Assembly: GCA_021904315.1 (NCBI GenBank)
Contig: CM038918.1
Coordinates: 1,131,349-1,195,348 of the forward strand
From: Sphagnum magellanicum
Lineage: Eukaryota; Streptophyta; Sphagnopsida; Sphagnales; Sphagnaceae
Direction: 5' to 3'
Length of the DNA: 64,000 bases
Positions 12,704 through 24,900 of the stretch are shown here, piece after piece. The position numbers were made by a program, and so were the translations under genes. Below the pieces are notes generated by a model. The model was not told where the DNA came from. It saw only the letters and a list, made by a program, of their open reading frames with translations, and did not search any database. Every line of letters starts with the position of its first letter. Position 1 is the first letter of the stretch.

Positions 12704-13980
12704 TGGAAAATTTTATGAAACTGGAAAGAAGTAGTTCGATGAAGTGTGTCAAACTTCCTAATGTTCTGTGGGAGCAGCTATGAACCCACTCTTCGCGTCT
12801 GCCCTTCGCCAGAACAATTAGCAAGTGAACCGACCTTGATAGCTCTTCACGTCTGCACTGCAAATTCGCATGAGTAGGGTGATTCACTCTAGAAAAGCTG
12901 AGTCAAGTGGAGCAAATGGCAAGATGGTTGGAAAGAAGATCAGCGTCTACACAAGTGAGCAACTTGTTTGACAAGAGAGAGCACAGATTCAAAGAACGGA
13001 TGCAAGCGGGTTCTTATAGACGCAAGATTCAGTAAGTAGGCGAACCTGTGTGAGGTATCTAAGCACACAGTTAGACAATAGTTAATTGCAGATTCGGAGC
13101 CTTCCGTGAAACCCAGGATCCTAGTTTCTCCATCGACAAACGCATATCTTAATCCTCCCCCCATAAAATCACTGGCAAAAATTAAGATTGCACTTGCTGA
13201 ATTGAGTGGTTGGAAGAAAATGTAGCCGAAAGTCATATGTGCGTCCTAGCTGCTTTATAGAAAGATGTAGGTCCTAGCTGCGTTGCTGCTTTATACAAGG
13301 CCGATGAATCAATCAGGCGAAGTGCGAGCAAGTGCGTTCACGTGTTTACTGGTGCACGCGGTTTGCAGACGAAGAAAAGTGAGACAATTTGGAGATCTTC
13401 CGTGAACTTATTCATTACTCCGAGGAACACTAAAAATAGCCATTTGTTGTGATCGTCCTGAAGAATCCATAGGATATTTATTCACTAGTTTAGGTACTTA
13501 GCTACTGTTGTTGCTTGGTTACGTGCTGCTGTGTTGTGTGGTGGTGGCAGAAAGATGCGGGTCCTATAGCGGGCACATCAACCAAGTGGGCGAGTTTTGA
13601 GGCAAGTGCATTAGCTGGCTTGCTTGCCACCAGAGAAACGTTTGCGCGTGTTTGTAGCAGAAAGATAATGGGTCCCAGTTATGCACCACACTTTCTTGCA
13701 ACAACAAAAGTCCCCGTATTCAATCGTCGAGCTTCCTGAACAGGTTCCTGACAGGGCCAGTTGATCCAGAGAGGGTACTACAACAGATGGGCCCAAGTGA
13801 GCCAGCACCCACCAGTGCAACATGTTCCACTGGATGCCTATTATGTCTCAGTTATAGATGGACCTCAACTGAGGTAATGTCTGGTTTCACCTCGGTAACC
13901 CATTTTGTAAGGAGCAGGTCCCCTATTTATAGGTAAATATGTATAAAAATAGGTGATTACTAGGTGAGTAGATGGTTTAT
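12704..13980 (-). promoter_or_regulatory. Leader and promoter region of the R1 ROCO gene
   Basis: Two TATA-like boxes read on the minus strand: CTATAAAG at 13,253-13,260 and GTATAAAG at 13,289-13,296. They sit in a short tandem duplication of the core region. Four related motifs of the form AGAAAGAT followed shortly by GGTCC (plus-strand reading) lie near 13,228, 13,260, 13,549 and 13,660. A CACGTG box lies near 13,339. Related copies of this region occur at 49,800-50,970, 56,390-57,116 and 58,840-60,210. The transcription start is not determined; expected near 13,220-13,265. Confidence 0.55.
13827..13847 (+). repeat. Single unit of the CCACTGGATGCCCATTATGA minisatellite
   Basis: One copy here (with one base change). 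The same unit occurs once at 27,850, twice at 50,680 and 50,741, and three times at 59,633, 59,707 and 59,782, always at the same place in the ROCO upstream region. Copy 3 has a degenerate unit at about 57,065. Confidence 0.7.
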
Positions 13981-15801
13981 ACAGAGACAATGACTCTTTT
14001 TACTGCCTACCTATTAACAACCCACTTGAGGTGCAACTGAGGTAACCATCAAGGTTAATTAGAGAACTGAATCCCAACAGAAAATTGTTTCTCAACCATT
14101 GTCATCCATGCATGGTGCTTGCGGATGTGGGTTCACTCAGGCCAAAAAGAGGTGCACTGCCGGTCCAGTCCTTGCAATACCTTTTTGGGGTCAACCAGTG
14201 TTTGTTTTTAGGAATTATTTATATCCAGCTTTAATGGGAATTGTCCACAGGAAGATTTGAAAAAAATTGGTGATTAGCCTTTTATCTGGTTGTAAACCAT
14301 ATATGAAGCACAAATATAAAAATCATATACTTTTAATCATCCTTACATATTTCTGGCTAGGTACTTACTAGAACCAAATATGGCAATCTGCTGACTTTAC
14401 CTTTTTTTAAAAAGAACTTTTGGCCATTCCAATGCCCAAAAATAACTTGATTTCCCAGTTTTTAATTCTTAACTTAGCCTTTTTGACAAATTTTGCCATT
14501 GAAAAAATAGGCCAGTGTGAAACAATACACTTAGCTTATCAACATGGTCCTCAAACGAATCTTACCATGCTGTTGACCAGGTAATCCGGGCAACTCACAG
14601 GAGGCCACATATCTCGTGCTCCGACAAATCTAATTTAAGCCAATGAAACTTCCTGCATGATGGAGTATGTGGAGGGGAAAGCTCTGGTGCCCCTTGGGTA
14701 AACCCCGAGGTATTGGGCTTTACCCGAGCAAGGGCCCACGCAAAAGGCCCTGAAAAAGGGAAACCCTGCATGCTGAGTGACACCAGCCAACAACATGCAA
14801 ACTTTGTTTAAATATTGAGCAATGAAAGACCACATCTTGTCTGCCCTCTAAACCATGTGTTGGGTGGTCGTTGGATTTTGTTACAACCTCTTGGTGTGAG
14901 TTTTTGAAAATTTTCACATTCAAACAACCCGGGATCTGGGTTTTTAATAAAAGACTTAAAATAAGTGCAGGTTCGAAGTTTTAGAAAAAAATTGAAGGAT
15001 TGCCTGGTTTGCTCAAAGAAGGCACGAAGAATCAAAGGTTCAGAGTAGGTTCTTTGACCATTTCTTCCAATTTTTGGAAAACCAAAATGGATCGCCCTAA
15101 GAATTTCTGATCAGAGTTCCACACACCTAACCCTTACCTGTACCATATTTCTTGGAAAAAGTGTGACGAACCCAACATGGCTGTGTAAACTTTCCCTCAT
15201 ACACACCCTTCTCAGAACTACTACCTCTTACACTGAATCACCTGCCAGAAATTTTGCAGTGTTGTTGGCGGTAAACTTATAAAGCATAGTTTTACATTCA
15301 GGATCAGCGAGGGCATTTCGTTTTTCATAATGCCCCCCTCCTGTTTCACCTCAGTTTATCCACTGAATTTCTTGCAGGTCTATATGTTGGGTAAAGCGCT
15401 TGGTCGAGGGGCCTGCCTCGATAGCCCTTATTTTGGTAATGACCTCAACCTAGGGCTTTGCTGTACACTTTAACGAACACAATAAGCCTCCAGTTTGAGG
15501 CGCAAGGACCAAAGGTAACACATCAAACATGAAAATACCACATGCTACATATTCATGATTTTAGTTCCCATGCCACGGTACACACTATAACTACCTAGTA
15601 CATACCCACTGGGGGTATGAAGATGAAAAATGAAAAAGAGTAGTGTAGGGGGGTTTCAAAAATTGGAACATCCCATCTGAGAGACATACCAGTTTTCAAA
15701 AGGCCTTCCAATCAGTAGAGGAAAGAATACACCGGCCTAAGGTACCCTCCAATTGCACTACACAAAGTGGACCACGTCTTTAAGTATTACATAACCAGTC
15801 T

Positions 15802-15875
15802 CTAGGGGGTGGCCACTGAGTGTAATGGCATCCCACTAGTGGTTTTGCCATGTACAGGCAGTAGCCACCCCCTAG
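15802..15875. other. 74-nt fold-back hairpin in A1
   Basis: Left arm CTAGGGGGTGGCCACTG pairs with the right arm ending GCCACCCCCTAG at 16 of 17 positions. An inner pair (TGTAATGGCA with TGCCATGTACA) and a central palindrome CCACTAGTGG complete the fold. The A2 equivalent (about 21,398-21,476) has lost pairing in the outer arm. It could be a small fold-back element or a small-RNA precursor; nothing here proves expression. Confidence 0.5.
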
Positions 15876-18750
15876 ACATCACTTACCAGACCTAATACTT
15901 TTCCACATTATTTTTACATCTTGGACGACAGCATTTTTATTTTTGGCGAATTTTCGTACTGTGGCCCCAAAAAAAAACACAATGAAAATTGAACAAAGGG
16001 TTTTTATAAAAGAAAATACTCAAAAGTCATCATATTTTGAGAAAGAAAAAAGTTAGAAGTCACCATATTTAAACAGGGAGTTCTTAAAGGTCTTGAAAAC
16101 TAGGTGGGATTCTTAAAAATTTTAATTGTCTTGTCTGACCTCGAGCCAAATTTAGCTCTTTCCTGTTTGGGACAATAGTCTCTCCACCTACTTGAATAAT
16201 TGAAAAAATAAAAACAGTCTTGGAAAGGTTTTACAAATCTATCACCATTTGCTAAATTTTTATTGGGATGTTGACAAATGACACAACATCGAAAATTTGA
16301 AAATAAAAATATTGGGCCAAGAAATTAAAGAAGATAATAAGAATTCTTGGGCCCAACTGTTGGCGGCAGGGTTTCTTTTTCCAATTTTGTGAGTATGCCA
16401 AGGTGGCTATCATCTCCAAAGTGATTTAGCCAAATTTGGTCACATGTACTAATATGGAAGTAGGAAAGCATCAAAATCCTTTAACATTTTTGGCTACATC
16501 CCGGAACTACTAATAAAAATCTGGCGATTGGTAGAATTTCTTTTTTGAAATCTGGCAAATTTGAGTCATTTTTTTCCAAAATCCTTCCTACACATCGAAA
16601 TCATATTTTTCAGGTAGGGATTTTGCGAATATTCGCCAGTAAAAGAAACCCTGGTGACATTCTTTCAGATGGTTTTTTGTGGCGGTAATTCCTTTCCAAA
16701 AACAAGTTAAAGGTCTCAAGATATCAAGTTTTCATCCATATTATACAAAAACGTTTTCCAACTTTTTTCATTGTGAAATGTTGTGTAATATTGATGTAAA
16801 GTTACAAAATGAATGAAAATTGAAAAAATGATGGCATGGCATGGGATGGATAAAAGTTACACAATGGATGAAGGGTTGAAAAACTTCATGTGACTCCTAT
16901 TTAGTGCTTGTTGGAAGTTGCCTAATCATACAATGCCACCAGCCATGATGCTAGTTAGCTCCAAAAAAATCATATAAGGAAAAATCAGTGTTGGGCTAGT
17001 ATATCAATTCTACTATATCAGCTCCAGGTAAACGTATATAGATTTCAAAATAATTGTAAGCTTCCCAAAATTATGAACTCAGGCAAGGGTAAAGGTAAAT
17101 GATGAATATTTTTCCTGTTCAGAAGGTAAGAGAAGGGATAATTATATCACCATATTCTCTTTCTGCACCATGTGGGTATAAGGATAAACAGAAGGTAAAT
17201 AAAACATTTACACAAATGACACTTTTCAAAGTGGAGAAGGATAATAATTGTAGCAAAAATTAACATACGAAAATTTAACCATCTTATAACAAAATTGAAT
17301 GAAACCAATCAATAGCCATAAGAATACATTCAAAACATTCTTATTGGCAAATGGTACTAACGTTTGCAAAAGTTCTATGAACATATGGTAACACTTTTGT
17401 GCAATCTATTGATTAGATATAAAATGTCAAAAGTAAGTATATTCAATAATTAGAGCATGCCCACTTCTCCATATGTAATTTTTTTTAAAGAACAATCCTA
17501 TAAAGCTTTATTAAAAAACACACCGTGGATTAGGGAAATGTATAAAGGAATAAAATTAAAGAAAAGGGAGAAGTGACAGGACATCAAGTTGGTTCAAAGT
17601 AATTGTGAAAATCTTTCCATGTCCATAACAGACTGCTTATGTCAAGTCGACCATATTTACATGTCAAAAATCGATGGTTTGCATGGTGATGGGAGGTGTG
17701 TTTTGAAGGGGTGGAAGTTCAGAAATGGTTAATCCTATGGTTATCACTCGTCGACTCAAGATGGAAGACAATTGCATCCTTTGGAATGTGATCTAAATTT
17801 TTTGACCAAGAAAGGTGACCAAGGTAGCAAGATGAGAGCCCTATGGTCCCTTCAAGCTCCAAATGGCATTGGTACAATTTTTTTGGTCTTAATGTGGCCA
17901 CTAAGAGGCCGCTTCTTATGATAAAGTCATTCTACTGCCAGTGGGAAATTTATGTGTTATAAATTGTTGTCCACATACACAAGGAATTTTTTGGGTGATC
18001 TTTATGTAAGGATAGTAGACGTGTCCTCATCTTTCCCAAGGAATTCAAACACACAAACATACACCCATGGTTCATCCTCCTACCATATGTCTAGGGCCAA
18101 AAATGGAAATGAATACAAGTATGCCAAAAAGAAAATTCTTGCAGCCAATGAAGTGAGGTAGGATGCATCTCAAGGGCCCACCTTGTTTTCTTGGGAGTGT
18201 GGGGGTGTTGGATTATTTTTATTGTTCTCAAGGTGTTCATGTTTGTGTTCCCATCAATTTTTCAATGAGTTCTTAACATTTTCCTCAAGTTCTTGATGTG
18301 TTCCCCATAGCTCCTCATTTAGTCCCAAATCCTTTGCCTTAAGTTCTACTCTTGCAATCTACATAAACAATCCAAAGGAGGAGATAGCAACATATTTATT
18401 TTGAGACTGTTGAAAGCTTGATTATTTTTTTGGGATGAGCCAATGAAATTAGTCATTTCTTATGTGACCCACTGCACAAGGCACATCGCTATACAATAGT
18501 TAGCAAAACAGCCCTGAATGTCTTGTTGCACAGTCAACTACTCAAATGTCCGCTATGAAATTGATGTGTTCAATTTTTGGAAAAAACTAAAAAGGGGGTC
18601 AAAATATTGCTTTTTATGTTCACTAATGGATGTAAAATTGGAGCATGGATAATTCTCACTCAACTCATAGTCTTCTAACGTTTATTAATGAGAGATTTTG
18701 TGAACACAATCGATAGTAAAATTGAATATAAATCACGAACATGTGGGAGG

Positions 18751-18751
<1 letters not shown>

Positions 18752-18785
<34 letters not shown>
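18752..18785 (+). repeat. 34-base poly-G tract
   Basis: Uninterrupted run of 34 G within B1. The matching place in B2 (about 24,157-24,190) has only short G runs within GA-rich sequence, so the tract expanded after duplication or is an assembly artefact. Confidence 0.9.
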
Positions 18786-18786
<1 letters not shown>

Positions 18787-19509
18787 GGGAGAGAAGATGT
18801 GGGGGAGTTTGTTATTGTTTGGTATTGGGGATTTTGAGGTTCAATTTAAAAAAGGCATTAAACATTTGCAAAGTTTTTGTGTAGTATCGGTGGGTTGGGT
18901 ATTCATTAAAACAGAGAAGGGTAGGAAGGAGATATTTTTTCTGTTCAATGTTTAGGATGTTTTGAAATGATTTTATGTAGGGTATGGAACATTGTTTCAA
19001 ACTTTGTTTTAAACTGGGCCCATTGGCTGTTCCACTAGAAAGAAGCAAACTGTTCACAAATATGAAGAAAAACTTAATAATGTTTCAAAGCCTAATTGCG
19101 GGCTCATCAATTACCATCACCATTAAGGAGCCCTAACTTAAGATATTAAAAATTGTAACATTAATGAGACGCCTAAAACTAACACTTTGTTGATTCTCTC
19201 ATAATTGTGTGCACATTTTTCCTCCACATAATTGCAACACATTCACAAATATTTGGGCAAACTTCAATACAACTCATAATTTTTCTTTGTTTTATATGAT
19301 TTTTCTTAACATGTCATCTCTAGAAGAAGAAGCAAGTTTGAAAGCATTTCGGCATTTTTTTTCAAATTAAGCTTTAGTTCAATTTTTTTTAAAAATAAAA
19401 TAGATTACAATAAACCAATGTAAGAAAGACTGTGGAAAGATTAGAATCAAATCTGACCACAGATATAAAACAAAAGAAGCAGCCATAGAAAGATTGAAAT
19501 TAGATTTAT

Positions 19510-22500
19510 AGGTTACTAAATAGGATTCAATAGGTGACTACCTAAGTAAGGAGATGGTTTATAGAGAGGTAATGGCTCTTTTAACTACCTACCTACTAAC
19601 AACATCAATTGAGATGTAACTGAGGTAACCACCATGGTTAGCTAGAGAACTGGAACCCAACAGAAAATTGTTTCTGGACCACTTCTCATCCAAGGTGCAT
19701 GGTGGGTGCTCATTCACTCAGGCCAAAGGACGGCCGCTGCAGGTCCAGTCCTTGCAATTCCTTTTGGCAGTCAACGAGTGTTATTTTTTTAGGGATTCTT
19801 TTTAAGCAGCTTTAGTGGCAATTCTTTTCCAGAGGAAGATTTGGAAAAAAATGGTGATCTTCCGTAGGAATCTTTTGCCTTTTATCTGGCTGTAAACCAT
19901 ATATATGAAGAACAAATATATATATAAAATATATTTTTAATCATCCTTACATATTTCTGGCTAGGTGAGTACGCTAGGTAGGTACTTACGAGAACCAAAT
20001 ATGGCAAATCTGGTGACTTTTTCTTTTTCTTCAAGAACTTTTGGCCATTGCAACACCCTAAATTAAGTTTGTTTCCCAGTTTTTTTTAATTCTTAACTTT
20101 GCCTTTTGAGAAATAGGCCGGTGTGAAACAATACACTTAGCTCATGCAACATGGTCCCCAAACGAATCTTACCATGCTGTTGACCAGGTAATCTGGGCAA
20201 CTCACAGGAGACCACATATCTCGTGCTCCGACGAATCTAATGTAAGCCAATGAAACTTCCTGCATGATGGAGTATGTGGAGGGGAAAGCTCAGTGCCCCT
20301 TGGGTAAACCCGGAGGTATTGGGCTTCACCCAAGCAAGGGCCCACGCAAAACGCCCTGAGAAAGGGAAACCCTGCATGCTGAGTGACACCAGCCAACAAC
20401 ATGCAAACTTTGTTTCAATATTGAGCAATGAAAGACCACATCCTGTCTGCCCTCTAAACCATGTGTTGGGTGGTTCTTGGATTTAACCTCTTGGTCTGAG
20501 TTTTTGAAAATTTCCACATTCAAACAACCCGGGATCTGGGTTTTTATTGAAAGGCTTAAAATAAGTGCAGGTACGAGGTATTAGAAAAAAATTGAAGGAT
20601 TGCGTGGTTTGCTCAAAGAAGGCACGAAGAATCAAAGGTTCAGAGTAGGTTCTTTGACCATTTCTTTCAATTTTTTAAAAACCAAAATGGATCGCCCTAA
20701 GAATTGCTGATCAGAGTTCCACACACCCAACCCTTACCCGTATGATATTTCTTGGAAAAACTGTGACGAACCCAACATGGCTGTGTAAACTTTCCCTGAT
20801 ACACACCCTTCTCAAAACTACTACCTCTTACACGGAATGACCTGCCAGAATTTTTGCAGTGTTGTTGGTGGTAACCTTATAAAGCATAGTTTTACATTCA
20901 GGATCAGGGAGGGCATTTCGCTTTTCACAATGCCCCCCTCCTGTTTCACCTCAGTTTATCCACTGAATTTCTTGCAGGTCTATATGTTGTGTAAAGCGCT
21001 TGGTCGAGGGGCCTGCCTCCTTAGCCCTTACTTTGGTAATGACTTCAACCTAGGGCTTTACCCTACACTTTAATGCACACAATAAGCCTCCGGTTTGAGG
21101 CGCAAGGACCAAAGGTAAGACATCAAACATGAAAATACCACATGCTACAAATTCATGATTTTAGTTCCCATGCCACTGTACATACTACAACTACCTAGTA
21201 CCTACCCACTGGGGGTATGAAAATGAAAATTGAAAAAGAGTTGTGTAGGGGGGTTTCAAAAATTGGAACATCCCATCTGACAGACATACCAGTTTTCAAA
21301 CGGCCTTCCAATCAGTGGAGGAAAGAATACCCTGTGATAAGGTACCCTCCAATTGCACTACAGAAAGTGGACCACGTCTTTAAGTATTACATAACCAGTC
21401 TCTAGGGGATGGCCACTGAGTGTATCGGCATGCCACTCGTGGTTTTGCCATGTACAGGCAGTAGCCACCCCTCTACACATTGGTTACCAGACCTGATATT
21501 TTTCCACGCTCTTTTTACATCTTGGACAGAAGCAGTTTTATTTTTGGCGAGTTTTTAGACTGTGGCCAAAAAAAAAAACACACAATGAAAATTGAACAAA
21601 GGGTTTTTATAAATAAAAAAACACAAAAAAGTCATCATATTTTGACAAAAAAAAAGTTAGAAGTCACCATATTTAAACAGGGAGTTCTTAAAGGTCTTGA
21701 GAACTAGGTAGGATTCTTAAATTTTTTGATTGTCTTGTCTGACCTCAAGCCAAATTTGGGTTGGGTCATTCCTGTTTGGGACAACAGTCAGTCCACCTAC
21801 TTGACAAACCCATGTACTAATATGGAAGTAGGAAAAAAATCGAAATCCTTTAACATTTTTGGCTGCGTCCTGGAACTCATAATAAAAATCTGGCGATAGG
21901 TGATTTTGTTTTTGAAATCTGGCGAATTTGGGCCATTTTTTCATGAAAAATTGTTCCTCTATGTCCAAATCATATTTTTCAGGTAGGGATTTGGCGAAAA
22001 TTCGCCAGTAAAAGAAACACTGGTTGGTGGCATTCTTTTCAGATGGTTTAATTATAATTGCACTATGGATTATACACAATGATTTTTTTGTGACAGTAAT
22101 TGGTTTCCAAAAACAAGTTAAAGGTCTCAAGATATCAAGTTTTCATCCATATTATGCAACAATGTTTTTCAACTTTTTTTCATTGTGAAATGTTGTGAAA
22201 TATGGATGTAAAGTTACAAAATGAATGAAAATTGAAAAAATGATGGCATGGCATGGATAAAAGTTACACAATGGATGAAGAGTTGAAAAACTTCATGTGA
22301 CTCCCATTCAGTGCTTGTTGGAAGTTGCCTAGTCATAGACTGCCACCAGCCATGATACTAGTTAGCTCAAAAAAATTCATACAAGGAAAAGATGAAAAGT
22401 TTGACAAAATACAAAAGAGAAGGAAAAATCAGTGTTGGGCCAATATATCAATTCTACTATATCAACTCCAGGTAAAGGTAAATGATGAATATTTATCCTG

Positions 22501-24900
22501 TTTAGAAGGTAAGAGAAGGCATAAATATTTCACCATATCCCATTTATGCACCATGTGGGTATAAGGATTTAAACAGAAGGTAAATAGAATACAATCGACA
22601 CTTTTCAAAGTGGAGAAAGATAATAATTGTTGCAAAAATTAACATATGAAATTTTAACCATCTTATATCGAAATTGAATGAAAATCAATCAATAGCCATA
22701 AGAATACATCCAAAACATTCTTATTGGCAAATGGCACTAACATTTGCAAAGGTTTTATGAACATATATGGTAACTCTTGTTCAATGTATTGATTGGATAT
22801 AAAATGTCAAAGTAAAGTATATTCAATAGTTAGAGGATGCCCACTACTCCATATGTAGTGTTTTTTTAAGAACAATCCTGGAAAGCTTTATTCAAAAACA
22901 CATTGTAGATTAGGGAAATGTACAAAGGAGTAAACATTAAGAAAAAGGACGAAATGTCCACTTGTCCAGGTTCAAAGTAGATGTGAAAATCTTTTCATAT
23001 TTATAATCGATCGCTTGTGGTAGGTTGGTCATATTTATATGTCAAAAATCGACATTTTGCAATAGACCAATGGTGGTGATGGGAGGTGTGCCTTGAAGGG
23101 GTGGAAGCTAAAAACATGATTAAGCCTATAGCTACTGCCTGACTTAAGATGAAAAACACTTGCATCCTTTCTAATGTGATAACAAATTTTGACAAAGAAA
23201 GTTGACCAAGGTAGCCAAATGAGAGCCCTAGAGTCCCTTCAAGCTCCAAATGGCATTGGCACAATTTTTTTGGTCTTAATATGGCCACTTAAAGGCCACT
23301 TCTTATGGTAAAGTCATTCTACTACTAGTGCAAAAGTTATGTGTTATAAATTGTTGTCCGTATACACTAAAAATTTTTTGGTAAATCTTTATGTAAGGAT
23401 AGTAGACTTGTTCTCATCTTTCCCAAGGATTTCAAACATACAAACATACACCCACTATTCATTCTCTTGCCATACGTGTAGGGTCAAAAATGGAAATGAA
23501 TACAAGTCTGCCAAAAAGAAAATTCTTGTAGCCAATGAAGTGAGGTAGCATGCATCTAATGGGCCCATGTGGTTTTCTTGGGAGGGTGGCAGTGTTGGAT
23601 TATTTTTGTTGTTATCAATGTGTTCCCATGAAATTCCCATTGTGTTCCCATCAAGTTCATAATGAGTTCCTAACATTTTCCCTGAGTTCTTGATGTGTTC
23701 CTCAATGTGTTCCCAATAGCTCCTCACTTAGTCCCAAATACTTTGCCCTAAGTTTTACTCTTGCAAGCTACATAACCAATCCAAAGGAAAAGATTACAAC
23801 ATATTTATTTTGAGACTGTTGAAAGTTTGATTTTTTTTTTTGGTGACGAGGCAATGAAACTAGTCATTTCTTATGTGGACCATTACACAAGGCACATTGC
23901 TATACAATAGTTAGCGAAACAGCCTTGAATGTTTTGTTGCACAGTCAACTATTTATGGCTGAATGCTTGCTATGAAATTGATGTGTTCAATTTTTGAGGA
24001 AAAAAAAGATCAAAATATTGCTTTTTATGTTCACTAAGGGGTGTCAACTGAAGGGGCATGGATAATTCTCACCCAACTCATGGTCTTCTAACATTTATTA
24101 ATGGGAGGTTTTGTGAACACAATCAACAATAAAAACGATTCGAAATCATGAACATGTGGGGGGAGGGAGAGAGAGGGGGTGTGGGGGAGTTTGGTATTGG
24201 TGTTTTTGGGATTCAATTATAAAAAGGCATTATACATTTACAAAGTTTTTGTGTAGTATTGATGGGTAGGGTGTTCATTAAAATAGCGAAAGGTAGGAAG
24301 GAGACATTTTTTCTGTTCAATGTTTGGGGGTGTTTTGAAATAATTTTAAATAGGGTATGGAACATTGTTTCAAACTTTGTTTAAAATTGGGCACATTGGT
24401 TGTCCCATTAGAAAGAAGCAATTGATCACAAATATGAAGAAAAACTTAATAATGTTCCAAAGCCTAATTGTGGGCTCATCAATTACCATCACCATTAGGG
24501 AGCCCTAACTAACAATAATAAAAATTGAAACATTAATGAGACACCTAAAACTAACACATGTTGATTCTCCCATAATTGTGTGCACATTTTTCCTCCATAT
24601 AATTGCAACACATTCACAAACATTTGGGCAAACTTTAATACAACTCATAATTCTTTTTTGTTTTATATCATTTTTCTCAACATGTCATCTCTTGAAGAAG
24701 AAGTAAATTTGAAAGCATTTCAATATTTTTTTTAAGAACAAGCTTAAGTTCAAAAATATTTTTAAATAAAATAGATGACAATAAACCAATGCAAGAAAGA
24801 GTTGTGGAAATATTGCAATCAAATCTGACCAAATATATAAAACAAAAGAAGCAGCCATAGAAAAATTGAAATTAGATTTAACTAAAGATGCAAAAATGCA
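19510..24900. repeat. Tandem duplicon unit 2: A2 (19,510-21,500) plus B2 (21,500-24,900)
   Basis: Aligns with unit 1 with an offset of about 5.58 kb in A and slightly less in B because of deletions. B2 lacks about 250 bp found in B1 and in the diverged copy near 54,350-54,480, so the loss is in B2. Conversely about 45 bp at 22,041-22,090 is present in B2 and in the diverged copy near 54,600 but missing from B1. A 137-codon minus frame (22,130-21,717) spans a repeat that is non-coding in the other copies, so I do not call it a gene. Confidence 0.85.

Larger units (their letters stand above)
1..13980. repeat. Segmental duplicon R1 (first copy, contains the ROCO gene)
   Basis: Position 1 onward matches 37,614 onward nearly base for base, in the same orientation, and the match continues to about 13,980, where R2 diverges at about 50,970. 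Identity looks above 90% by eye in both genic and non-genic parts. Stretches present here but missing from R2 include about 5,910-6,129, about 6,500-6,707 and a short piece near 3,350-3,400. R2 carries a 28-bp insertion near 37,694. Because homology begins at base 1, the true left end of R1 lies outside the window. Copy spacing is about 37.6 kb. Confidence 0.93.
13860..19510. repeat. Tandem duplicon unit 1: A1 (13,860-15,900) plus B1 (15,900-19,510)
   Basis: A1 is the moderately GC-richer flank that follows the ROCO upstream region. B1 is an AT-rich spacer. The whole unit is repeated as A2B2 from 19,510, with a sharp junction at about 19,511 where B1 sequence switches to the start of A2. B1 retains about 250 bp (about 16,190-16,430) that B2 lacks. 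Open frames here are short and differ between copies, for example a roughly 60-codon minus frame near 14,600-14,780 that reappears shifted at 20,202 and 28,662. I regard it as non-coding. No LTR or terminal inverted repeats were found. Confidence 0.85.

Noticed and set aside
12940..13236. 98-codon minus-strand frame in the ROCO leader, with a segment (GFTEGSESAINYCLTV) resembling frames at 49,824-50,027 and 58,705-58,986
   Set aside because: Looked like a conserved upstream ORF, but only R1 has an ATG at the start of the shared segment; the others begin at GTG, and all three diverge by frameshift after the shared part. Recent duplication explains the similarity.
21717..22130. 137-codon minus-strand frame in B2
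   Set aside because: It exists only because of a 250-bp deletion in B2 relative to B1; no recognisable motif and not open in the other copies.
13860..24900. A/B unit as an LTR retrotransposon with 5.6-kb spacing
   Set aside because: The repeated block is the whole unit, not just ends; no primer-binding site, polypurine tract, gag or pol sequence was seen.
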